Assembly: GCA_963422465.1 (NCBI GenBank)
Contig: OY730169.1
Location: 4,464,001-4,528,000, forward strand
From: Lichina pygmaea
Lineage: Eukaryota; Ascomycota; Lichinomycetes; Lichinales; Lichinaceae
Reading direction: 5' to 3'
Length of the DNA stretch: 64,000 nucleotides
In this document: positions 1-10,269 of the stretch, piece after piece
Layout of the letters: each line of letters opens with the position of its first letter
Position numbering within the stretch: position 1 is the stretch's first letter
Notes under the pieces: model-generated
What the model saw: the letters and a program-made list of their open reading frames with translations, nothing else
Told to the model about the DNA's origin: nothing
Database searches by the model: none
Program-made: the position numbers and the translations under genes

Positions 1-1267
1 CCGAAATGGTGTGTTTAGCAGTCCTCTCCTCTAGCCATCAAGAAACTTCTGACTCGGGCCTACATTATACTAGCTCCATCTGTACCGTAATTGGAGGCTC
101 CAGAGCTTTATCTGGCCATCGCCCACACAGATCCCGAGACAGTAACCCTGCGCCACCCCCCTCCTCCGTGCGCATGTCCGGAAGCAGGGCCAAGTACGTG
201 AACCACATACACTCCAGCCTGCAGACAGCCAAAGGTCTTCAGCAGGACTTCTTGACCACACATGAGCTCCTCCCCAGCGGTACGACTCCAAAGTCCTGAT
301 TAATACCTTGCTCTTGTGATGAGCCGGGGTCAGGCCCCCTTTTGCAACAATAAATGTCCCAAGGTTGTCAAGAGTCCTTTGATACCTCGGAAATTTTTCA
401 AGCAGCCTAGTGATTCTTCCAGTTGTATTGAAAATAGGGCGATGATGGCAGAGAGGAGCGTGGCAAGACACATGGGTTCGAGATCTCTACCTGGTCGGCC
501 TTCACCATTCTGTTGGCGACTCGGCTCCTTTTCCGTGCGGTGCCGCAAAGGACGGCGAGGAACTTGACCGTGATCTTATAGCTCTGTAGGACCAGCGTTC
601 ATGCTTCTGCCGACGTTCTAGCTACGGTACGGGACGGGAGTCGCTGGCGGTCAGGAAGCGAGCATGGCGAGGTCTTCCGGGGCAGCGTCGAAGCCCGGAC
701 ACGAGTGCGAGCAGACCATCGAGATACGCCTACGTGCGTACGGCACTAAGTTGGTCCGCAGAAATCTACGGACGTACCGGTACATACTGTAAGTACAGAA
801 ACAGTACCTTCGTACTATACCCAAGGTGCCTTGTACCAAGGCTTTCTAAAAACGTGGCGAAAATGCAGAAGTTGTAGGACTATATATGTACTTCCGCATC
901 AGCTCCTGTGCTGTCCTCAGCATGTCTAGAGATTGATGCTGACGAACATAATACTAGGACGCCTCTATCTCATACGGTACAGAGTCTACTAATACTCGTA
1001 ATCAGGCAACACTGAGGTGAGCCCTGTCATGCCTACGCACGAGTGTACAAGGCACGTGTGTTCAAGGTACCAATAGATGACATGTGCATGAGCCTGCCCT
1101 GTGCGTTCCGTACTTCGTACGCATCCACTTCAAAGGATAAGTGGTATTTGTTCCAACAGCTTGTTGTTGATCTAGCTTCTTCCAACACCTCCCCCCCCCC
1201 CCCCCCCCAAATCCAGTACTGAGTACGTACCCAGCTTCTCGAACCACTTCAAGCGTCACCGTCGAAT
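1..1267. other. Intergenic, no gene recognised
   Basis: I see no coding pattern that resembles a known protein. The interval has scattered GTAC-containing words, for example around 725-815 and 1040-1130, and a poly-C run of about 17 bases near 1192-1208. Several open frames of 60-130 codons occur on both strands but lack splice context, recognisable motifs or plausible composition. The last 100 bases or so are likely the TRM112 promoter. Confidence 0.5.
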
Positions 1268-2250
1268 ATGAAGATCCTGACAACAAACTTTCTCACCTGC
1301 GCTGTGAAAACATGCAAAGTCTCGGCAGCGTCCTTTCCGTTGCATTTCAAGCAAGCGGAGCTGGTCGAGCAAGAGATGGACTTCAACCCGTTGTTCATAA
1401 GGAATATCCTGCCCAGAGTGGACTGGGATGCTTTGCGGGTTACTGTCACTGAGGTACTGTCTACTTATAGTTTTTTTCTTTTTGGGAGGATCATTGTCCG
1501 TTTTTGGTTCCTGGGCGCACGTTTATACAAGCTATTGAGGAAAGAGCTGTTATTTAACCAATGTCTGGGAAATTACTGATCGGTGCCCACCGCTGACGTA
1601 TACCTCGCCCCCTTTGGGGATGGCCGAGGAGAACACAGTTGGGTCTGACATCGCTACCAGAATCAAAGCCGTCTTTCACGGACGCAGATCTGTCGATAGC
1701 AGTGCAAAGAGCACGCCCTGTCGAGGACGAGGACGAGGACGAGGACACGCCCATGGGCGAAGACCACGTCCCAGAAGCAAGCGCACAAGGAGCACAAAGC
1801 GGCCCCGACCAAGCCCCACAAAAGCAACAGCAGAATAGTCAAGAACAAGAAAGCTTGCTACGAAACCTGCACACAATCCTCCTCGAGACCCAAATCGTCG
1901 AGGGCATCCTCGTCTGTGGGAATTGCGGGCACGAGTATCCGATCAAAGAGAGTGTCGCCAATTTCTTGCTGCCGAGCCATCTAGGTAAGTTTTGCGCTGT
2001 CACGGTTTGCTGTCTCGTGTCGTTGCGGTGCCGGCCAAGGAACCGCATGTGGCAGACGAGCCGAAGCGCAGAGAATTGTGCGTTGCAACCCAAGGGATGA
2101 AGCGAAGGGGCGGATTTTCAAGAGAGTACAAGAATGCGGCAGTTACTGTCCCAGCACGATCATCCCTCGCTTCATCCCTCGATTTGTTGTCTCCCGCAAG
2201 GAAGGAGAATATAGCGCTGACCCTCTTTCTCCTCTGATCAAATAGTCTAG
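1268..2250 (+). CDS. TRM112: Trm112-like methyltransferase activator subunit
   Basis: Small zinc protein that, in yeast, binds and activates several methyltransferases acting on tRNA, 18S rRNA and release factor eRF1. Exons are 1268-1453, 1639-1984 and 2246-2250, giving 178 residues; frames close at both junctions. The N-terminus MKILTTNFLTC and the block NPLFIRNILPRVDW are typical of the family. The four zinc-ligand cysteines are present at about residues 11, 16, 155 and 158 (CAVKTC and CGNCGH), and the protein ends PSHLV. The last exon supplies only part of a valine codon plus stop. An alternative acceptor near 2411 would give the same ending; I prefer 2245 because a pyrimidine tract and branch-like CTGAC precede it. 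The protein is about 40 residues longer than yeast Trm112 because of an acidic run followed by a Gln-rich insert at about residues 90-131. That insert is the only odd feature. Confidence 0.93.
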
Positions 2251-3921
2251 TCCGCCCTCTCCGTCCTGTGCCATCATTCTCTGCTCCCGAGCGTCCACGG
2301 CGAGCTCGGGAGCCGAGGTCGAGTCACTCACTGTACTGTACTTGTCGACCATGCAAGCAACAACCACTTCAGGCAGACAAGTCAACAACTTCTGCGTAAG
2401 CAGACCAACTTTTGTCAACAGTCTGAAGTGCATCTAGCAGCTCACCCGGAAGCTACGAGAAGCCTGACCCCGTGCTCGTAACAAGCTCGAATAGAACCCT
2501 AGGCCGGCCATGCTACATTCAGCCACTTTGGGGAGCTCGTGCGTGGTAGGTCAACCGAGGCGATTAACTCATCAGAGAAGCCATGCTTCATCCTCTTCCT
2601 TGGATCTCCAACAGAGGTCTGAGGTGTGGCTACTTTGAAAATATTTTTTTGGTTCTTTTGTCTCGAGGTGGTTCCCTGGTGTTCCCTGATGTTCCCCGGT
2701 GTTCACTCGTGTTCCTGGGGAATGGCAGGGACTGTAGCCTGCCACAGGTCTCTTGTACGCCTGATCCAGGCAATTCTATTTTGGCGTAAGTAATCCCAAC
2801 ACGACACACTTCAACACACCTGATGCACCACAGCACCACCACGCCAAACGAACAACAAGTATATACAAGACTCGCAGGTGGAGACATGCACATACATGGA
2901 CACGTTGGAGCAGTAAGTATTCTAGAAAGGCCCAGGGGAGTTTGGAAGAGAGGAAGCAAAGAAAAACAACAAAGAACGACAAACAAACAGGTAGACAGAC
3001 ACGATGGAAAGCAGCCAATGTACAGTGGTTTGTAAGTACCCAGGAAAGTATTCCTCAGCTAGTTCTTCTCTTTCGTCAAAGATTCTATCGGTTTGGGAAG
3101 AAAGAAAAGAGTCGGTAATTAGTGCTATGCTGTGGTAGGACGCTGTGTTGCACTTTGGGGTCTGGTGAGGTAGGAGGGATTGGATGACTATGAATGGAGA
3201 GGTGGAGGCGATAGAGAGTGGGGGGAAGAAAGAGATGGAGAGAGAGGAATGGAGAAGAGATGGAGAGAGGGATGGAGAGAAGGACCGAAGGGATGGAGCA
3301 GATTGGGGGAGAGTGAGAGCGAGTGATTAAGAGGAGCAGAGTGGAAGGAGAAGAGAGGTGAGGAGAGACAAGATGTTCGCTGACGTCACTGTTGGTATAT
3401 ATATACAGCCGTGGGAGTGACGATGAGCTGTAGTAGTTTTGGTGGGTGGAGGAGAATGGAGGGGGAAAAGAATGAAGAGAAAGAAGGAAGGGAGGAGAGA
3501 GAGAGAGGGGAGGGGGAGGGGAGGCCCAGAGACAAGAGAATTATCAGCGAGAAGAGAGACGCTACCGTAGGGGGGGTGTTTTTGCCCAAGAACAGGTGTG
3601 ATTCAGAACCCGGTGGCGGGACGGCAAAGAAGGTCACTCGCCAAGATGCAACGAGGACGACGACCGAGTTGATTCTCATGGATCTGGACGGCTATCACAA
3701 GCATAACGCAGAGGATATGGATGACGCCGAGGGCATGGGACAACGCTCAGGACGTGGACAATGCTCGGGACGTGGATAACGCTCGGGACGTGGACAACAG
3801 TTGATGGCGAGAAACACCAATTGATTTACACATACGCGCCGACGCGACTTGACGACAACAATAATCACGAGTGGTACGTAGAAGCAGCGCGGTTGGGAAC
3901 GGGAGTCGAACAGCCCGTTTC
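2251..3921. other. Intergenic between two convergent genes; purine-rich tract
   Basis: TRM112 and SET1 converge on this interval. From about 3180 to 3560 the plus strand is strongly purine-rich (GGAGA/GAGAGA words), which opens long low-complexity frames that I do not regard as genes. A short tandem repeat is listed separately. Both 3' untranslated regions must lie here; I see no strong terminator signature. Confidence 0.5.
3740..3798. repeat. 18-bp tandem repeat, about 3.3 copies
   Basis: Three consecutive 18-bp units, each a variant of ACAACGCTCAGGACGTGG, plus a partial fourth. Units differ by one to three substitutions. It lies about 120 bases from the SET1 stop codon, in the likely 3' untranslated region. 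Confidence 0.85.
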
Positions 3922-6900
3922 TCAGTTGAGGAATCCTTTACATCCCGTCGACCCACAGAGACAGGGGATGCGGTCGTCGCTGTCAAACTCCCGCTCGAAT
4001 TTGTAGTCGTAGGTCAACTCTTCGTCTGTGTTTTCGTGTCACTGCGTTAGATGGGTTGGTACATTTCAAGGGCTGGTGCGGGTGCAGGAAGGAGGGAGGG
4101 AGGGAGAGAGAAATGCGATAGAAGGGGAGTAGACAACGATCGGAGTAGATCAGTCTGTCAAGAGCGGGTGCGTTGCAAGGATAACAAGACAAGATTGCAA
4201 GAAAGCACACGCACCTCGTCGAATGTCCCTTAGCGCATAGATGACGATCCGCTTGCTTCCGTCAACCTTGATGATCTTGGCCGTGCAGTTCGGCGTGCAG
4301 CTGTGGTTGATGAAGCGCGCGATGCCGCCTCGCTTGGTGGCGTCGATGACGGTGCTCTCGTCGATGCGGAAGAGATAGCTGCTGCCGATGCCGCTCTTGA
4401 GGTAGCGCCGTTCGCGCAGGTCCGCCACCTGCTGCCGCACCTTCTCGCCCACGTACTCGATGATCATGTCGTTGGCCGAGATGTCCTCCATCGCGTAGAG
4501 GCCCCAGTTGTGGATGGCGGACCGCGCGAACCGCACCGGCTTCTTCCGCTTCTTCAGCTGGTTGAACCGCAGCACGTCCGCGTCCCCGCCGCCGCCACCT
4601 CCCAGCGACTGCTTCTGCGCGTAGATGTCCGCCACGAGGCGCCGGTTGTTGGCTCGGTTCGAGCGCGACGTCGATGCCGCCGTGCCCTTGGGTGCCGGCT
4701 TGCTAGGTTCTGCCACCGCCGGTGCGTCCTTGTCTCTCCTCGCTCTCGCCTCCCGCTCCTCGCGCGCTTTCTGCACCTTGATGCGATGCGGCAGATACTT
4801 TGACTTTTCAGACTCGAGTATCTTTTTGATGCCTTCGGTGCGTGCACTGCCGGTCGAGTTGGGGACGTAGTAGCCATCGATCCTGGTCTCTGACGTGACC
4901 GGGCCCCGTTCGCCCTCGCGGTTGATTGCCTTGATTTCCTTGTGCTTCCAGGCCCAGACAGCTGGGTGGCCAAGCCTCGCTGGTTCCACTCCCTCCACGG
5001 CCGCCTGCAGAAACTGCATGTCCTCGTCATCTTTGACCAGACTCTGCCAGCCGTCCAGGTCCATGACAATGGCCCCATCATCCTCTACCGTACGCCTGAG
5101 CCTCTCTGACGCGGCTGCCCATTCCAAACCGACGGCGGGCTCTTCCTGGACAACTTCCTCGGGCTCCTGCTCGACTTCCGGCTCTTCGCCGGGCTCGCTC
5201 ACGATACCTTCAAGCCGGTCTTTCTCCTGCCGTTTCTTCGCCTCTCTCTCTTCGAAGAGCTGCTTCTTGGACTTTCTCTTGGCCTTTGGCCTCTTTTTTG
5301 GCTTCAACTTGGCAGCTGCGCCGTCCGGATCGGGAGTTTCGCTAGGGGCGTGGGAGGATAGGTCCAAGCCAACGACGCTACTTGCCTCTGTCGTCACCAG
5401 GTCCGCGTCGCCTTTACCAACAGAATCGAACTCGTCAGATTGCAGAGAGAGAGCAGGAGGTGCAGCCTTGGCAGCCATTCGAGCGGCCATCTGCCGCAAG
5501 AGATTTCTCTGCCTTTCCTGATCGACCGGGACGGTGGGTTCGTCGATAGGCGCGTGCTCCGATTCCTTCGCAGGCTCATCGTCCGATAGGCCCTCCGGCA
5601 GCGTCGTCGCCGACTTGGGCCCTTGTACCAGCTCGTCTTCCGCCTCGGCAGAATGAACAGTCATTCGACTGAGGGAACGGCTCTCCTGCTCTTCCGTTCT
5701 CCGTGTGGAGAGGTTGCTGCGCTCGTCCTCGGAGTCATCTTCATCGCTGTAGAGCCGATGGAGGTGGTGATGAAGCGGCCGAACCTCGACCTTCCGCCTG
5801 GCCGGTCTCTTGCGGGCGCCGAACGGATCAGAGAATCCCACGTACTCCTTGACACCGGCAGCTTTCCGGATCCGTGGCAGAGCCGTGATGTTGAGAGACG
5901 CCGGAGCAGGCGGATGGCGGCCTCGTGCCGACGGATCTCCTCGCCCGTCGGGCGTCTCAATCCTACGGGCGTCGTTCATCCCCTCGGCGACGAAGAGGGG
6001 TCGTCTGTTGGCATTGGGATCGGCAATACCCAGCTTCCGTCTCTTGGCTGCATGTCTCTCCGGGTCGAGGAAGTCGTACAGCGCGGGTGCCGCGATCTTG
6101 GACCGCACGTCCCTGAGAAGAAGCTCCCTCACCTCACGTCGCACGATCTCGAGCGCCTCTCGAGCCGGGTCGACGTCGAGGGCCCGCTGCTTCTTTTCCT
6201 CTTTCAGCTCGAGGTCTTCGTCCGTGCTGGCGCGATCCTGGTCCTCCTTCCTCCGTTCCTGCCGTTTGATCTTCGTCGGGCTCTGGCTGCGCTCGAAGTT
6301 CGGATTGCCGTACGACTGACATTCCATGTTCATGAAGTAAGAAAGAAGCGGTTGCATGTGGAGCATCCGGTGGCATCTTTCTGCCTCAAGCTCCCCGCGA
6401 CGGGAGTCCTCGAACAGGATGAAATAGCCTGTCGCATCGGCTCGAATCCCAACCGCATCGAACGATCTTAATCGTCGTCTGAGCTGATCTAGCAGCGAGG
6501 TGGTGACAGGGACGTAACAATGGGCAATGAAGATGTACGGATCACGCTTGATCCGTCGTAAGATCGGCGTCTGCTCGATGCGCGTGGTCACGGTCGGCCT
6601 TACCAACGCTCGAGGAGCCGTAGGAGTTGGCTGTGGCGAGTTGGCAGAGGGACCTCTGGGTGCTTCCAGGGGAGTTGCCTTCAGACGATCGGCCGCAGGT
6701 GCTGCCGAGTCCGTCCGCGAGCTTCCCGGTTCTTTTTGTTTTTCCTTGGCCTCCAGCGCCTTCCTCGAGGCGATAACCTTGCGCATGAGAGCCCTGCAGA
6801 GCCTGCCGTCTCGATCCAGCTCCACTTTGACCGTCTGTTGACCGAGTCGCTGCCCGGAGCCCTCTTGAGCCGCTCGCTTGGCGGCGTCGGCTGCGAGCTT

Positions 6901-8024
6901 GGGAGCCGCACCCCGCAGAGGTCTGCTGTCGCGGTATCGAATGAGGCAGACTCCAAGATAGCTACCGGTCTGAGGATCGATATTATTCGTCGTCTCCGCA
7001 ATCTCGCCAAAGGTCGAGAAGAGCGCATTGATGGAAGATATCCGAGCAAGCGGATCGAATCCGGTGACGACCACTTGCGTGGGCGGACCAGGACCGCAAG
7101 ACGTGGCGGGGTCGTAGATATACGGCTTGAAGCAATACGGCATGAATCGAAGCCGACGTGATGGCTTGTTGGCGGCGCCCTTGGTGTAGTCGCAGACGGC
7201 CAGACGAGGGTCGGTTGCAACATCATCTCCCTGCCCAAACGGGGTAAGCTTCTGTGCGATGCCTGGCAGGCGCGTGAGGAAGCCCGGCTGCGCGCCCTCA
7301 GCAGGAAGTGGCGAGGCAGACATACTTCGGATCCAAACCTGCGATAGATTGGTTTGCGCTTCTTCCTCTCCCTAGAGCTGAGGCTCTTGTCCAATTCAGG
7401 ATCGTAGGTGCAAATCTCGCCTTTGAAATCCCCGCCGAGGTCCCGTGCTTGCGGTCGAGGATGCTGTGGCGCCATAGGCACCACAACATCTAAGGAGACA
7501 TCGACTGGGACGGTGACGAAAGTAGCGCGGCCATCTCGGTGATCACGTTGGGACCTCGGGTTCCTGGTGGACTTCCTGTACGGCGGGCTACTATTGCGCC
7601 GCTGAGGAGGCGACGACTCTGTGGTTGTCAAGGGCGTCAGGACTTGGACGGTGGACGACACGCCGGCACTAGCGCTAGTGAGGATGTGGTTGGAACCACT
7701 GAAGACCGATGACACGGTACTTTCGTGAGAGCTTGCCGAGCCCACTCCGTTCAAGATGTCTCCTTGGATGGAGTCAGTGTCATCCTGCGTGTTGATGGAG
7801 GGCTCGGCTCTGTCGCCATCTCCGCCAACCCCGCTGTTTGGTATGGGACCGTCGGGAGCGACCACGGACTTCGACGGCGCCGTGGCCGCATCAGGACGGT
7901 TGCCGTTGTCTGGGCCAGTATTCTTCGGTCGGGCCTGCCCTTGCCCTCGTTCGAGCCGCTTCTGCCTCAACACAGAAGGAGCAGCAGGGAAGAAGTCGGC
8001 AAAGCCTGCCCCGGGGCGCGACAT
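3922..8024 (-). CDS. SET1: SET1 histone H3 lysine-4 methyltransferase
   Basis: Catalytic subunit of COMPASS, which methylates histone H3K4 at transcribed genes. Exons on the minus strand are 8024-7326, 7251-4215 and 4025-3922, giving about 1279 residues. The start [16 protein letters not shown] is typical of fungal SET1. Visible domains in order are an RRM after the first junction ([20 protein letters not shown]), the SET-associated second RRM (about 380-460, [11 protein letters not shown]), a long charged linker, an n-SET segment ([16 protein letters not shown]), and the SET domain from about residue 1138. The SET domain contains GLYAMEDI, the catalytic-core [11 protein letters not shown] and, after the last intron, ELTYDYKF. 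The post-SET motif [13 protein letters not shown] ends the protein. The 189-bp last intron splits the SET domain. The first intron could instead end 21 bases further on (exon 2 from 7230), which would remove seven residues. No defect is visible. Confidence 0.95.
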
Positions 8025-9639
8025 CGTGGAGACGCCCCAGTGTCTGGCGCTCTAGGTACCCTTGATCTCATACCATCTTGAGTGGAGCCCAACTTGACCG
8101 GCAAAAGAACGGTATGAAGTGGTCTCATGGAGTCTGAGAGTTGTGCGTCGTAGGATTTACAGCTGCAGGACTGACTGCTGTTCGAGGGACGGGGATTGAA
8201 ACGATGTCCAGTCACCACCGCCGTACCCGTTGGTTCTAGTGCTTGTTCTGGCGATGCGGCTCAAAACGCGAAGCGAGGGGCTTGTACAATTTACGAGTCC
8301 GGCGAATCACATGCATCCAACCAATCACTCAGCCCATCTGGCTAACCAGGGCTAATCATGGCTGCTTGCACAAACGCACACGTGATACTGCAGTATCAAT
8401 GCCCACTATACCAGAGAACTTGAAACACGCACATGTCACACCAACAAGAATCATTCCAGAACCCCTCGGACAACTTCTTGTGGATCAATGATTTGTCCAC
8501 CAGAGACAGATGCGTACTACCAGTGCACATTGCAACGCAGAGCATCTACCGGTATAGCTTGGCTGTTTCCCAGTTCTACTGCTAGTAGAATACAACAAAG
8601 GAAGATCAGAACATGCTAGGAGTTGTCCTAGGGCAGAGAAGGCTGAATCTGATCACGTACAACTATCATCTTGGCGATGTCGTTCAACTGGCCGAGACCT
8701 TGAAAGGGACTGGCTCGTCTTTTCCACCGAGATGGGCTGCGCGACGGTTCAGCCCTAGGGCACATGCGCAGAGTTGTTCGTCACGCTGATGAAAATCAGA
8801 TTCTTTGCGCACTTTCAAATGGTTATTGTTGTGGATTCCACTTGCTAGGGTTAATCAGTGCACAATAGATTAGCCATTCTTGATACAGCTGGCTTAGGCA
8901 GTGATCATCAAAAATGACTCCGGAGGTTCAGTTTAAGACTTGATCTGAACATCTCGTTTCAGTACCACTCCGGAATGACGACGGAAATCCGCCTGTAAGC
9001 ATCCAGGTCCTACTTCTTCTCAGCTCAATCCGTCACGATGGACGTATCAGCAGGCCTGCTGTCGCCGAAACCCCACGCGACACTGGAACGTGATAACGTC
9101 GGCTCCACATAGCTTCCAGGTCGAGTCTCGGACTCGCAGCTCATCATCACGATCCAACTACTCGGTGCGTACTCGTACGTACAACCATCTTGACCCGCTC
9201 CCACTGTCCAGCCTATAGGCTTTCGTCACGACTGCAGAGCAATCTCAGGCGCAGATCTCTCGAATGCTCAAATTGCCGATTTGCGTCAACGAGCGCAACT
9301 TGGAAACATATTTACATCTTGCAATGTTATGGAGAGATTTGAGAACAGAAATCACACAGGAGGAGAAAATCAATATCGCGATAATGCATGATAGACCATG
9401 GAAAATCAATACCTTGGTAGTAGGTTGGAGCCATCATCGACTCAAAGGCAAAAGGAATTCTGCGCAGGATAAGGGGCGATGTCCACGAGATCCTGCATCA
9501 CCATGATCGTGTGCGGCCTGTGGGTTGAAAAGCATTACCACGGCTTCTGAGAAGACAACCCCCACAACGCCAAGGATTCTTGGTTCCAGATCTCCATCAG
9601 CTTGTCGAGGATAGCTCCAGGCGACATCCATCGGCACAT
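8025..9639. other. Intergenic, SET1 upstream region and ribonuclease 3' side
   Basis: No gene recognised in about 1.6 kb. Short open frames (for example 8243-8491 and 9264-9506 on the plus strand) have no recognisable content. Base composition is more balanced than in the flanking coding regions. The SET1 promoter should lie near 8025-8300. Confidence 0.5.
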
Positions 9640-10269
9640 CTAAAAGGTTGGAGTGCAGCCGACAAATCCGCCCGGAAGCGAAGAACCTTCGTGGGTAATG
9701 AGACCGCAGAAGATAGATCTCCCACTGAGGGGAATGGGATGGAAGATGACGCGGTGAGGGCCGGGATTCCTGTCGGTGGGCGAGCCGTCATACACCTCGC
9801 CAGTGCGTATGATCGGATACTCTTTCAGTTGGCCGAGGCTCTGGCCCGCGAAGCAGGCCCCGCTTAGCTGGATGCCTTCGGCGTTGCCAAAGCGATGAGG
9901 ATATCGGTTCCGGCCTGATCAGGAGAGTCAGGGCTACATTCGCATTGACAAGGAAGCCAACCAAATCCTAGACAGTAGCGCGCTGTCCACACATACCTCG
10001 AGTCTCTCGGTCGTGGTGGAGGGTGTTTCCTTTGTCCAGTGCCGCCTGCTGCTGGCTGACGCTAAACAGTGACCCTTGGATCGACGTCAGTCGGCTTGAT
10101 CGGACGCACTACAAGGGAGGAACGTACTGCTTGTGCCACATATGATGTTCCGCGACGGAGTTCCAGGTACGTTAAGCTGGGCCTCCGGCAGAGCGGCGGA
10201 AATGATCATGTCACACCAAAAAGCCAAGCAGGCCATGATGCCAAAGGAGAGGGCGTTGGAGAACTTCAT
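9640..10269 (-). CDS. Secreted RNase T1/N1-type guanyl-specific ribonuclease
   Basis: Extracellular endoribonuclease of the microbial RNase T1/N1 family, which cleaves RNA after guanosine. Exons are 10269-10128, 10074-9997 and 9914-9640, giving 164 residues; the introns are 53 and 82 bp with good branch points (CTGAC) and close in frame. Residues 1 to about 25 form a signal peptide (MKFSNALSFGIMACLAFW). Aligned by motif to RNase T1, the four catalytic residues are present: His in YPHRFGN (His40), Glu in KEYPII (Glu58), Arg in PHRVIF (Arg77) and His in LITHEG (His92). The C-terminus GGFVGCTPTF matches the family ending. Cysteines flank the core (ICGTS, GACFAG, FCGL, VGC), so disulfides are likely. 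RALPH-type secreted effectors share this fold but often lose catalytic residues; here they are kept, which favours an active enzyme. No single open frame covers the gene. Confidence 0.88.

Noticed and set aside
3411-3779. A 122-codon Glu/Arg/Gly-rich plus-strand frame
   Set aside because: Produced by the purine-rich tract, not by protein selection.
3888-3925. TGTTCGACTCC string near the SET1 stop resembling a tRNA B-box
   Set aside because: The flanking bases do not form a T-stem and there is no cloverleaf.
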